Source: Chryseobacterium culicis (GTDB lineage: Bacteria > Bacteroidota > Bacteroidia > Flavobacteriales > Weeksellaceae). Taken from it: a stretch of 64,000 bases of DNA. A model generated the notes under the pieces. The model was not told the origin of the DNA. It made no database searches and was given only the letters and a program-made list of their open reading frames with translations. The position numbers and the translations under genes are program-made. The first letter of the stretch is position 1. Every line of letters starts with the position of its first letter. The stretch lies in assembly GCF_002979755.1 (NCBI RefSeq), contig NZ_PCPP01000007.1, positions 1 to 64,000 on the forward strand. Direction: 5' to 3'. Of this stretch, positions 9,901 to 16,863 are shown piece after piece.

Positions 9901-10121
9901 GTATTCTCTGCATAGTCTTTAGATGAAAAATTTCCCAACCATGATAAAATTCTTTCCTTCATCTCGTTGGCTGCTTTATTGGTAAAAGTCAGGGCGAGAA
10001 TATTCCTGATCGACTGTTGTTGATTAGGATAGCGGAGACAGATCATCAGAAGCCTTTGTACCAGGGCATACGTTTTCCCGGATCCGGCAGAAGCATTGAT
10101 GACTGTGTAAGAATTTTGCAT
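6981..10121 (-). CDS. AddA/RecB-like UvrD-family helicase-nuclease
   Basis: ATP-dependent DNA helicase with a nuclease tail, 1046 residues, expected to process double-strand breaks for recombination. The Walker A motif ASAGSGKT is at residues 10-17. Motif II contains DEFQD near residue 397 and motif III LVGDPKQSIYRFRGG near 430. A late helicase motif IMTIHKSKGLEFP is also visible. The last 55 residues carry a RecB/AddA-type PD-(D/E)xK nuclease: RPD, then VDFKTG, then QVEGYK. This makes it the AddA-like subunit. Its usual AddB partner is not in the window, neither up- nor downstream. It is transcribed divergently from the tandem carboxypeptidase-regulatory-like genes. A weak hairpin at about 6911-6940 may end it. 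Confidence 0.9.
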   Translation of the reverse strand: MQNSYTVINASAGSGKTYALVQRLLMICLRYPNQQQSIRNILALTFTNKAANEMKERILSWLGNFSSKDYAENTDLKNIQKAFEEQGLKITIDELHHRSKKLLDYVLHNYSTLNIGTIDRFNSRLVRSFSYELGLAKNFNLEIEAEPFLIEAVDKMLDQIGENEKISNSFMDYVDYSLENNERINLNKNLYDSAKEFVKDIHYEHLKSNKSFDDANYENIKNTLRKEIVQNKKQSAELAAHSIELFKSRNIEIEDFAQGKNGIGGFFTKVIDFYQQKRAGFPFPTTQEESVINNYRKGASSKSKHKESDILEILDQLLDNRMKLIVLYIETQKKEKVLSALLPLKVNKDIQDELQKIEEENDLVLLSKFNILINENLKNEPSAFIYEKVGAQFQHYFFDEFQDTSELQWQNFVPLRDHSVSTEYTSFTLVGDPKQSIYRFRGGESKLMLDIINKKEFSPKEADLLVLKDNWRSARNIVQFNNELYRFHSEGLLEEHKNIFGADAEQNPKSKIDGRVKVNLIENLTNEEFYTDTSERMQKDIQECLDNGFKFSDITILCRGNFDIFSYSQKLGNLKVKYKGEETNIKTISDKGLTLELSNTLKAVIEFLRWELNPKNKTCLIMMMYHLNTLGKIHMPDFTFGMKEILNIEGHEEILQFIQEKYLLQLKQDNFPRFNLYNFIEYYINEFSVENKETDFLLNFLEMLFNFTQNAGASTKEFLKYWDEEASSYTIQASENIDAIQIMTIHKSKGLEFPIVFIPMMNKNRDSEFTNWFDTNESEALKSVNINQFSKNLEAYDDEILFFNSKNAYKNLIDRLCLQYVATTRPVEQLFFYLQKANKTSNNLEILEFLQTKNAEQTDEFDVYEINPEMLKKHSKDKSSLFKTQNIQDLKNVNEKSTSIKIATPSKNYQVRNEKVRIGLFVHELLSKINTEKDIIKVLDGYALEGQITLEEKNEIQVTLQEIVRTYAEFFDEKWEVINEKDIMISEKGESHIFRPDRILKGPEGYIIVDFKTGEQKAKDEAQVEGYKNILERLGKKVLKTQIIYL

Positions 10122-10277
10122 TGTTAGAGGAGAATTGAGACTGCAAGTTAGCTAAAATTTAAAAGAAAATTTAACAATTTAATTGGGCTATTTAACACTT
10201 TACAAGGCAAAAATCAAAAAGAAATATTAAAACGCGTTAACTGTGGTTAAACTTATGGGATAAATTAAAAATAATTT

Positions 10278-10285
10278 TAGCTTTG
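10278..10285 (+). promoter_or_regulatory. -7 promoter element of the three-gene regulatory-domain operon
   Basis: TAGCTTTG matches TAnnTTTG exactly and lies 18 bases before the GTG start at 10304, implying a very short leader. No convincing TTTG -33 box was found at the right distance. Confidence 0.55.
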
Positions 10286-10303
10286 CTTTATAAAAAATAG
10301 CCC

Positions 10304-11050
10304 GTGAAACTTAAATTATTCTTTTTCTTATCCTTTATTCTTTTTATCCATACCCATGCCCAAAGCTATATATTTGGTAAGATTACTTCCGAAAGCGGTA
10401 CTGAAATGCAGGATGTGAATGTAGTTAATATCAGAACGGACGAGATCGTAGTTTCCAACCGGGATGGTCATTTTATGATTTCCGGAAGACAGGGAGATGA
10501 ATTACGTTTTATAAAAGCAGGTTATGAACGTCTGACAAGAAAAGTTACTCAGGAAAATACCCAGTCTCCTATGAATATAAGTATGGTTCGGCAAACCATT
10601 GAGATTCCTGAAGTAGAAGTGAAACAAGGGCTTACCGGAAACCTGAAAATTGATTCAAAACTTTATAATAAACCTAAAAGGGTAGAAAAATTAATCAAAG
10701 AAATTGATCAGTATATTGCTCAGAAATCAGATCCTAGAATACTGGCCGCAAAACCTGGAGAATTCGTACAGCCGAAAGGTCAGGGATTTTCTATAGGGAA
10801 AGTTAAAGATAAATGGGATGATGTAGATCTAATGAAATACATCAGGGCAAGCCTGGGTGACGATTACTTTACCAATCTTAAAATAGAGAAACCTCTGATA
10901 GATCATTTTATTTATTATGTTTTTGCAGGCGGCTTCGAAAGAAAGAAAATTTTGAAATACGGATTCTGCAGCGATGCAGATCTGAACAGGTTTCAACGTT
11001 TTGTTCTGACAAGGATTTCTTCTTATCGTGCTCCACAAACTCAAAGATAA
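10304..11050 (+). CDS. Carboxypeptidase-regulatory-like protein, tandem copy 1
   Basis: Exported 248-residue protein and first of three tandem paralogues. It starts with GTG; no ATG fits. A signal peptide ends near residue 19 (HTHA|QS). Residues about 20-100 are a carboxypeptidase D regulatory-like beta-sandwich: GKITSESGTEMQDVNVVN, a strand with SNRDGHFMIS, the GDELRFIKAGY signature, and a final NISMVRQ strand. The remainder is a charged, mainly helical region unique to this family. Similar sandwich domains occur at the N-termini of TonB receptors, but no plug or barrel follows here. The stop codon abuts the next ATG, so the three are one operon. Function is unknown; a surface or periplasmic role is likely. 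Confidence 0.85.
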   Translation: MKLKLFFFLSFILFIHTHAQSYIFGKITSESGTEMQDVNVVNIRTDEIVVSNRDGHFMISGRQGDELRFIKAGYERLTRKVTQENTQSPMNISMVRQTIEIPEVEVKQGLTGNLKIDSKLYNKPKRVEKLIKEIDQYIAQKSDPRILAAKPGEFVQPKGQGFSIGKVKDKWDDVDLMKYIRASLGDDYFTNLKIEKPLIDHFIYYVFAGGFERKKILKYGFCSDADLNRFQRFVLTRISSYRAPQTQR

Positions 11051-11884
11051 ATGGAAAAAAGATATATCAGTAGATTTTTATTTCTTGTGCTTTTTTGTAT
11101 CACTTCAGGATTGTCGGGACAGCAGAAAATATCAGGGAAAGTTATTACAGGAGATGAACTGGACTTTGCTCCTGTACTTATCGTTAATATTTCAGGAAAC
11201 AAAAGCATATTAAGTGATATGTCCGGAAAATTTGAGATCGAAGCTAAAGAAAATGATGAAATCAGATTTGTCAAAGAAGGATATTACCGGGTTGATAAAA
11301 AAATTACGAATGAAGATCTCAGCTCTCCATTACATATCATTTTGAAAAAAATGGAGATACAGATTCCTGAAGTGAAAATTAAGTACAGACCTACCGGAAA
11401 TCTGGCAAAAGATAATCAGCATTTGAATGAATCCAGAAAGCTTAAGTCCTTAAAATCAGATATGGAGGAGTATATGAGAAGCCCGCTGAATCAACCCTTA
11501 CCCAATAATACGCTGTCAAAAACTTTTACAGGACATGATTTTAATGTGGGGCAGGTTAATTTGTTTGGCGTATTTAATGCTGTATCAGGTTTGGTAAAGA
11601 AAGCAACAAAGCCTAAAATTACTAAAGCGAATTACAATGAAACCCAGGATTTTCTAAGGAGAGTAAGAAATGAAATAAACCTGAGTTTCCTTAAAAAATA
11701 CGGAATGGATGAGGAACAGATTGATACATTTCTGCTGTATGCCGATAAGACCCGTTCATTGGCAAAAAGATACCGTAAGGATTTTAGTATCGATGTCGTT
11801 GAATACGAGCTTAAAATTGCCTTCGGGGAATACAGTAAAACGAACAAATTAGAAGGAACTCAAGATAATACCTATAAAAATTAG
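11051..11884 (+). CDS. Carboxypeptidase-regulatory-like protein, tandem copy 2
   Basis: Exported paralogue of 277 residues whose ATG follows directly on the stop codon of copy 1. The signal peptide ends near residue 24 (GLSG|QQ). The sandwich domain shows the same order of signatures, SDMSGKFEIEAKEND then EIRFVKEGYYRVDKK, and a closing strand with HIILKKMEIQIPEV. The second half contains a linker with PTGNLAKD, shared with copy 1, and a longer helical tail. Divergence between copies is substantial at residue level while the layout is kept, suggesting an old duplication with separate roles. No catalytic motif is visible. Confidence 0.85.
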   Translation: MEKRYISRFLFLVLFCITSGLSGQQKISGKVITGDELDFAPVLIVNISGNKSILSDMSGKFEIEAKENDEIRFVKEGYYRVDKKITNEDLSSPLHIILKKMEIQIPEVKIKYRPTGNLAKDNQHLNESRKLKSLKSDMEEYMRSPLNQPLPNNTLSKTFTGHDFNVGQVNLFGVFNAVSGLVKKATKPKITKANYNETQDFLRRVRNEINLSFLKKYGMDEEQIDTFLLYADKTRSLAKRYRKDFSIDVVEYELKIAFGEYSKTNKLEGTQDNTYKN

Positions 11885-11887
11885 AAG

Positions 11888-12700
11888 TTGGCTTATATTA
11901 CTGAAAATACTGAAACATTCGGGCAAAGAAAAATTTTTCTCTTCCTGATGCTTCTGTGCAGTACTTTCTTTTTTTCTCAGCAGACAGTGACGGGACGAAT
12001 AGTGGAAGATAACGGAGAGAATTTGAGTAAAGTAATTGTTATCAATATGTCTACTGACAAGAAGGTATATTCTGATGCAGAAGGAATATTTTCTATTGAA
12101 GCCAAGCCTAATGATGAACTGAGATTTGTAAAAGAAGATTTCAACAGAACATCCAGAAGAGTTCTCACCAATGGTGCCAATTTACCCCTGTTTATTACGC
12201 TTTATCAGATTCCGAAAGATGTGGGTGAGGTGAAGATTGTAAAAAAACTCACCGGAGATCTGGAAGCGGATTCCCGGATTGTAGCCAAAGTAGATAAAGG
12301 GGAACAGGTGAGAGATGCTGTAGGTCTTCCGCAGCCGGTAGGAAAAATGAGAGAAAAACCCGCTGAAGTGAAAAGTGTCCTTTTGCCGATACTTTTAGGA
12401 AACCTAAATGTTCAGGGAGTTTATGATCTGATAAGTGGTAAAGCCAGAAGACAGAAAAGACAATATAGATATGACGATCTTCAGGAACATGTTGCCTGGG
12501 TTCGGGATAGAATAGATGATGATTATTTTATCAAAGCAGGAATTCCTGGTGACAGAATTTCAGAATTTATTCAGTTTTCATTCTTAGCAAAACCTCAGGT
12601 GAGAACTTATGTGAAAGCAAAAAATCTTTCGGGAGTAATGCTGAGATTGGAAGAAACAGTGCCTCTTTTTATGGAGAGACTGAAGCAAAATTTAAAGTAA
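11888..12700 (+). CDS. Carboxypeptidase-regulatory-like protein, tandem copy 3
   Basis: Third paralogue, 270 residues from a TTG codon three bases after the stop of copy 2. The only nearby in-frame ATG falls inside the hydrophobic core, so TTG is preferred. A non-standard N-terminal extension of about 13 residues precedes the hydrophobic segment KIFLFLMLLCSTFFF and an FS|QQ cleavage site. The sandwich repeats the family signatures: VYSDAEGIFSIEAKPND, ELRFVKEDFNRTSRR, LFITLYQIP. A LTGDLEADSR linker matches copies 1 and 2. Role unknown; co-transcription with its relatives suggests a joint complex or partner set. Confidence 0.8.
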   Translation: MAYITENTETFGQRKIFLFLMLLCSTFFFSQQTVTGRIVEDNGENLSKVIVINMSTDKKVYSDAEGIFSIEAKPNDELRFVKEDFNRTSRRVLTNGANLPLFITLYQIPKDVGEVKIVKKLTGDLEADSRIVAKVDKGEQVRDAVGLPQPVGKMREKPAEVKSVLLPILLGNLNVQGVYDLISGKARRQKRQYRYDDLQEHVAWVRDRIDDDYFIKAGIPGDRISEFIQFSFLAKPQVRTYVKAKNLSGVMLRLEETVPLFMERLKQNLK

Positions 12701-12780
12701 CTTAAATGTTAATAAATTCTTAAAATATTGGAATAGAAATTGATACAATCTAATGGTAACAACCCAAATTCACAAGTTTT

Positions 12781-13515
12781 ATGAATAAAAACATTTTTGC
12801 AGTGGCTATTGCAGCCTTAGGTTTTGTGATTGGTCTTGCATTTTTAGGAAATGCTATAAAGAACAGGAATAAATCTGAAAACACCATTTCTGTAACAGGA
12901 TTAGGAATAAAACAATTTACTTCAGATCTGATTACCTGGTCCGGAAGTTTTTCCAAAAATAATGTAGATCTGAAATCTGCCTACGACGAACTGGCAACAG
13001 ACCGAAAAGTAATCAATGACTATTTGCTTTCAAAAGGAATACAGCAGAAGGAAATTGTGTTTTCTTCCGTAGATATTCAAAAACAATTCAGAAGCTATAA
13101 TGATTCAAATGGAAACTATGTACAGGGAGAATTCTCTGGTTATAACCTCACACAAAAGGTTTCTATTGAAAGCAAAGAAGTTGGCAAAATAGAAAATCTT
13201 TCCAGAAATATTACTGAAATTATCAACCGCGGGATTGAATTCACTTCTTCTTCACCGGCTTATTTCTACACCAAACTGGCAACAGTGAAACAGGAAATGA
13301 TTGCCAGTGCTACAAAGGATGCAAAAGAACGTGCTGAAAAAATTGCGGAAAATTCAGGCAGTGATCTGGGAAATCTGAAGAAAGCTACCATGGGAGTGAT
13401 TCAGATTACAGCACCCAATTCTAATGAAGACTATTCTTATGGTGGAACTTTTAATACTTCATCCAAAGAAAAAGAAGCCAGTATTACGATCAAACTGGAG
13501 TATGAAGTAAATTAA
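12781..13515 (+). CDS. SIMPL domain (DUF541) protein
   Basis: A 244-residue membrane-anchored or exported protein. It has one N-terminal hydrophobic segment (residues about 5-25). The SIMPL domain fills the rest: ISVTGLGIKQFTSDLITWSGSF at the start, the QKEIVFSSVDIQ strand, and the conserved KDAKERAEKIAENSG helix near residue 180. The family is widespread and poorly understood, with members linked to oxidative or envelope stress and to kinase signalling. It is a single gene following the tandem trio after 80 bases. It is bounded by a strong bidirectional terminator shared with the converging GNAT gene. Confidence 0.88.
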   Translation: MNKNIFAVAIAALGFVIGLAFLGNAIKNRNKSENTISVTGLGIKQFTSDLITWSGSFSKNNVDLKSAYDELATDRKVINDYLLSKGIQQKEIVFSSVDIQKQFRSYNDSNGNYVQGEFSGYNLTQKVSIESKEVGKIENLSRNITEIINRGIEFTSSSPAYFYTKLATVKQEMIASATKDAKERAEKIAENSGSDLGNLKKATMGVIQITAPNSNEDYSYGGTFNTSSKEKEASITIKLEYEVN

Positions 13516-13539
13516 TATAAAATATCAGTAAAAGAAAAG

Positions 13540-13564
13540 CGCCGGAAAATTATTCCGGCGTTTT
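13540..13564. terminator. Bidirectional terminator between SIMPL and GNAT genes
   Basis: CGCCGGAA (13540-13547) and TTCCGGCG (13553-13560) are a perfect stem, with T-rich tracts on both strands. It serves the two converging genes. Confidence 0.9.
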
Positions 13565-13569
13565 ATATT

Positions 13570-14082
13570 TTAATGATAAATGATATCAAGAATCTCTTTT
13601 TTAGCTTCCTCCACATTTTCAGGAGTATAATTGGCTAGCAGCCATAAATTCAAAGATTTTTTTCCTTCACCATAACTAGGCTGTATATGATGGGTATCAA
13701 TAAGTGTGAAATTATTTCTCTGATAAAAAGAATAACGTCTGGATGCATCTTCATTCAATTCTGCAGGCTCAATTTCCAGGATTATGCGTGGATAATTTTC
13801 TGATAAATGATTCATAATATGAGAACCCAGTTTTTTACTTCGAAATGCTTCAAATACTTCGAAATGCTCCACAAAAACAAAAGAACTCAGCTCCCAGAGA
13901 ATAAGGTAGCCAATAGCTTCTGATTCATGGATGACAGACATGAATTTTACATAGGGATTTGAAAATAAGCTTTCAAACTGATCTTTGTCTCTTTGCTCGT
14001 CTACAGGAAAAGTGGTAGTGTACGAAGTATAGATTTCCTGAACTCTATGATCTTCAGCAGAAGTAATGGGTGAAAATTCCAT
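13570..14082 (-). CDS. GNAT family N-acetyltransferase
   Basis: Probable acetyl-CoA-dependent transferase, 170 residues, cytoplasmic. The GNAT core is visible. The substrate strand is SFVFVEHFEVFEAFRSKKLG. It runs into the acetyl-CoA pyrophosphate-binding loop, where the usual Q/RxxGxG/A appears as RSKKLGSHIM. A later strand and helix follow with SRRYSFYQRNNF, typical of motif B. Substrate unknown. Its start is three bases downstream of the PspC-domain gene on the same strand, so the two are likely co-transcribed. Confidence 0.85.
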   Translation of the reverse strand: MEFSPITSAEDHRVQEIYTSYTTTFPVDEQRDKDQFESLFSNPYVKFMSVIHESEAIGYLILWELSSFVFVEHFEVFEAFRSKKLGSHIMNHLSENYPRIILEIEPAELNEDASRRYSFYQRNNFTLIDTHHIQPSYGEGKKSLNLWLLANYTPENVEEAKKEILDIIYH

Positions 14083-14085
14083 AAT

Positions 14086-14307
14086 TTATAAATCAAAGAC
14101 ACTGGGTCTTCTGGTGATAAAAATATCTTTAATCCAAAGTGTAAATGCCAATCCCAGATAGATCAGAAAGAAAAATCCAGCGGTTGCAAAAGTAGAGTAG
14201 ATGAAGAAAATTCTCAATTTAGAAACAGGAATTCCCAGCTTGGCACCTGTTCTAGTCAGTACACCAAACCATTCTCTTTCCATTTTATGACGGATATTAC
14301 TCAGCAT
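14086..14307 (-). CDS. PspC domain protein
   Basis: Small 73-residue inner-membrane protein of the PspC type. The N-terminus has the family core, with EWFGVLTRTGAKLGIP followed by SKLRIFFIYST, then one long hydrophobic stretch (about residues 38-58) and a short basic tail. In proteobacteria PspC senses envelope stress and partners PspB. No other Psp genes occur here, and short PspC proteins are common in flavobacteria with unknown roles. First gene of a two-gene unit with the GNAT enzyme. Confidence 0.82.
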   Translation of the reverse strand: MLSNIRHKMEREWFGVLTRTGAKLGIPVSKLRIFFIYSTFATAGFFFLIYLGLAFTLWIKDIFITRRPSVFDL

Positions 14308-14403
14308 TTTTCAGATCGTTATTTAACAGTTTTAAATCCAATACTGCAAGTTAAGGATTTTTTTTGACAACGATTTTTGGGTGATTTGAACTTTTCAAAA
14401 CAT

Positions 14404-15660
14404 TCATTCTTTTAACAATTTGAACCCAATAGCGCAGGACAAACAGTTCTTCGGCTCACAACAGGTCTTATGATGATAAATCAGGCTTTGGCTTTCTAAA
14501 GCATTATTCACTTTCAAACCCAGCTTTTCCCAGTTTTTAATAACCGTATTTTTTTCAGCAGAAATAGTGCTGTAACGTTCAATGATTTCATTGGCAATTT
14601 CTTCGTGGTGATCTTTTTGGTAGGCATATTGTAATGGAAGTACCGTGTTTAGAATGAGAAGATCAACAAAATCTTTACTCAATGTTTTAGGCTGTACTTT
14701 GGAAATACTTCCGAAATTAAAATGAAAATTCCAGTACTCAGAGGCTTTTACAGATTTGAAAATGTCATACAGCTGCTCTGTGCTTTTCGCTTCCATAATT
14801 TTTGAGAATAAATGCTGATGTTTGTAAAGGTCTGCTAATTGTGACAATCGAATGGTAGGGAAATTGGGAGGTCTTAATCTTAAAAATTTAGGATGAAACT
14901 TTAAATCAGAAACTGGAAATTTCGCTGTAAGGAATTCAAATTCTCTTTTCCATATTTTCATCTGTCCGTCCTGTGGATCATCAAGCCATCCCGAAATTCC
15001 GAACAATAAGGCTTCAAGCTGAAGAGGATTCTGACGGATTTTATTAATAATCCTGTAATCTACACTTTCTGCAATCTGCCGGAAAATATGGGCATTTACT
15101 TTTAAGCCAAATGAATAGGCAAAACTGTGAAATAAAACAGCCTCAAAATTATTTTTGTATTGATGTAAACTCTGCTCAATCTCCAAGGATTTTTCATCCA
15201 GTTTTTTCAGAATATTCTCTTCATGGAAGTTGAACGGTATTTTTTTTGGGTCAAAAATATTTTCACAGGCAATAAATTGATCTCCGTTATTGAGTTTTTC
15301 ATATCTCCAAAGGATATTTTTATCGATATAGTTTTGCAGCTCCAATGTCGGAACTCGTTTTTCGGTAAGGTCATGAATTTCTATGTCGTGCTGAAATACA
15401 ACATGAAGAATGATGTTCTGATAATTGGGATCTATGGAATGATGGTGGAAAATCCAGTCTGAGGAACGGACATGCAGTTCTATGTTTCCTGCGAGAAGTA
15501 AGCCGTTGATTTTGATTTTAGCGTCCAGAAAATCGGGACCAGCGTTTTTATTCCATTTTCCGAAATGGATGATCTCAACGGAATTTCCTTCAATATCTTT
15601 GAAGTCAAAATGTTTGAAAACCTTATAGTTCCAAAGATATTGAAGTAGTTTTTCCGTCAT
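14404..15660 (-). CDS. DUF2851 family protein
   Basis: A conserved 418-residue protein of Bacteroidota with no established function. It begins MTEKLLQYLWNYK and continues with the family-typical GNSVEIIHFGKWNKNAGPDF and NIELHVRSSDWIFH segments near residues 25-75. Those segments resemble a nuclease-like fold, but I cannot claim activity. The C-terminus carries a cluster of cysteines, KTCCEPKNCLSCAIGF, suggesting a metal site. There is no signal peptide. It lies 27 bases downstream of bshA on the same strand, so the two are probably co-transcribed. Confidence 0.88.
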   Translation of the reverse strand: MTEKLLQYLWNYKVFKHFDFKDIEGNSVEIIHFGKWNKNAGPDFLDAKIKINGLLLAGNIELHVRSSDWIFHHHSIDPNYQNIILHVVFQHDIEIHDLTEKRVPTLELQNYIDKNILWRYEKLNNGDQFIACENIFDPKKIPFNFHEENILKKLDEKSLEIEQSLHQYKNNFEAVLFHSFAYSFGLKVNAHIFRQIAESVDYRIINKIRQNPLQLEALLFGISGWLDDPQDGQMKIWKREFEFLTAKFPVSDLKFHPKFLRLRPPNFPTIRLSQLADLYKHQHLFSKIMEAKSTEQLYDIFKSVKASEYWNFHFNFGSISKVQPKTLSKDFVDLLILNTVLPLQYAYQKDHHEEIANEIIERYSTISAEKNTVIKNWEKLGLKVNNALESQSLIYHHKTCCEPKNCLSCAIGFKLLKE

Positions 15661-15687
15661 AAGTGTGACGTAAATATAATAGAAATA

Positions 15688-16836
15688 TTATACTTTCGTC
15701 AGCTCCTTATTAAAATTTTCTATGGTCGTTCTATACATTTTCTCATAGATAGGAAGAATGTTTTTCAAATCGAATTTTATCGCCTGATCTTTCGCATTTT
15801 GCTTCATTTTGGCTAAAAGTTCATCATTGCTCAACAGCTTGATCGTGTAGTTGCTCATGGCTTCTACATTTCCGATTTCAGCAAGATATCCGGTTTCTCC
15901 CTGAATGTTCACTTCAGGAATTCCTCCTGCATTGGAACTGATTACCGGAGTATAAGCTGCCATTGCTTCCAAAGCTGCCAGACCGAAACTTTCCTGCTCC
16001 GAAGGAAGAAGAAATACATCCGAAAGCTGTAAGATTTTATACAAATCATTTACCTTTCCTAAAAGACGTATTTTGGAAATAAGTTCAGGGTTTTCTTCCA
16101 AAAACTGATTTACTTTTTCCATATCCGGACCTTCACCAATGATGATCAGTTTGGATTTAACTTTTTTCTCCACATTCTTAAAGATCTGAAGCACCTCGTC
16201 CACACGTTTTACAGGACGAAGATTGGATACGTGGATCAGAATTTTTTCATCAGGATTGGCAAACTGTGTTCTCTGACATTCAGAGCAGTCATCAAATTCA
16301 GAATTGTCAATAAAATTGGTAATCACCTGAATTTCCTTTTTGATGTTGAAGAACTGAAGGGTATCTTTTTTCAGGCTTTCAGAAACTGAAGTAATAGCGT
16401 CAGACTGATTGATTGAAAACTCTACAGCATGTTTATAACTAGGGTGCTGACCAACAAGGGTAATGTCTGTCCCGTGCAATGTTGTTACCAACGGAATATC
16501 ATTATTGTCTTCTTTAAGCATTTGTTTTGCTGTAAAAGCAGCATATGCATAAGGAATGGCATAATGTGCGTGAAGAAGATCCAGTTTATAAAGATTGACA
16601 ACCCTGTAGATCATCGAGCTTAGTGCAATATCATAAGGCTGGTACTGGAAAAGCGGATAGGTCTGAACATTTACTCTATGAAAGAAAATATTCGGGTTGG
16701 TGATATCTAATCTTGCGGGAAGTGCAGAACTGATGAAATGTACTTCATATCCTTTATTGGCAAGAGACATTCCTAATTCTGTTGCTACAATTCCGCTTCC
16801 CCCATAGGTGGGATAGCAAAGTATGCCTATTTTCAT
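15688..16836 (-). CDS. bshA: N-acetyl-alpha-D-glucosaminyl L-malate synthase
   Basis: First enzyme of bacillithiol synthesis: it joins UDP-GlcNAc to L-malate. At 382 residues it is the usual length for a GT4-fold BshA. The N-terminal domain opens with GILCYPTYGGSGIVATELG, a BshA-specific signature, followed by HFISSALPARLD. The C-terminal domain has SNLRPVKRVDEV and the GT4 ExxxxxxxE motif in EQESFGLAALEAM near residue 285. Other bsh genes are not in the window. It is cytoplasmic and should supply the low-molecular-weight thiol that replaces glutathione in these bacteria. Confidence 0.95.
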   Translation of the reverse strand: MKIGILCYPTYGGSGIVATELGMSLANKGYEVHFISSALPARLDITNPNIFFHRVNVQTYPLFQYQPYDIALSSMIYRVVNLYKLDLLHAHYAIPYAYAAFTAKQMLKEDNNDIPLVTTLHGTDITLVGQHPSYKHAVEFSINQSDAITSVSESLKKDTLQFFNIKKEIQVITNFIDNSEFDDCSECQRTQFANPDEKILIHVSNLRPVKRVDEVLQIFKNVEKKVKSKLIIIGEGPDMEKVNQFLEENPELISKIRLLGKVNDLYKILQLSDVFLLPSEQESFGLAALEAMAAYTPVISSNAGGIPEVNIQGETGYLAEIGNVEAMSNYTIKLLSNDELLAKMKQNAKDQAIKFDLKNILPIYEKMYRTTIENFNKELTKV

Positions 16837-16863
16837 TAGATTATTGTTGTTTTTGATGTTGTA

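Noticed and set aside
10231..10252. GTTAAC/GTTAAA pair upstream of the tandem sandwich genes as another OmpR-type site.
   Set aside because: Only two copies at 10-base spacing, the wrong distance from the -7 box, and no regulator gene beside it.
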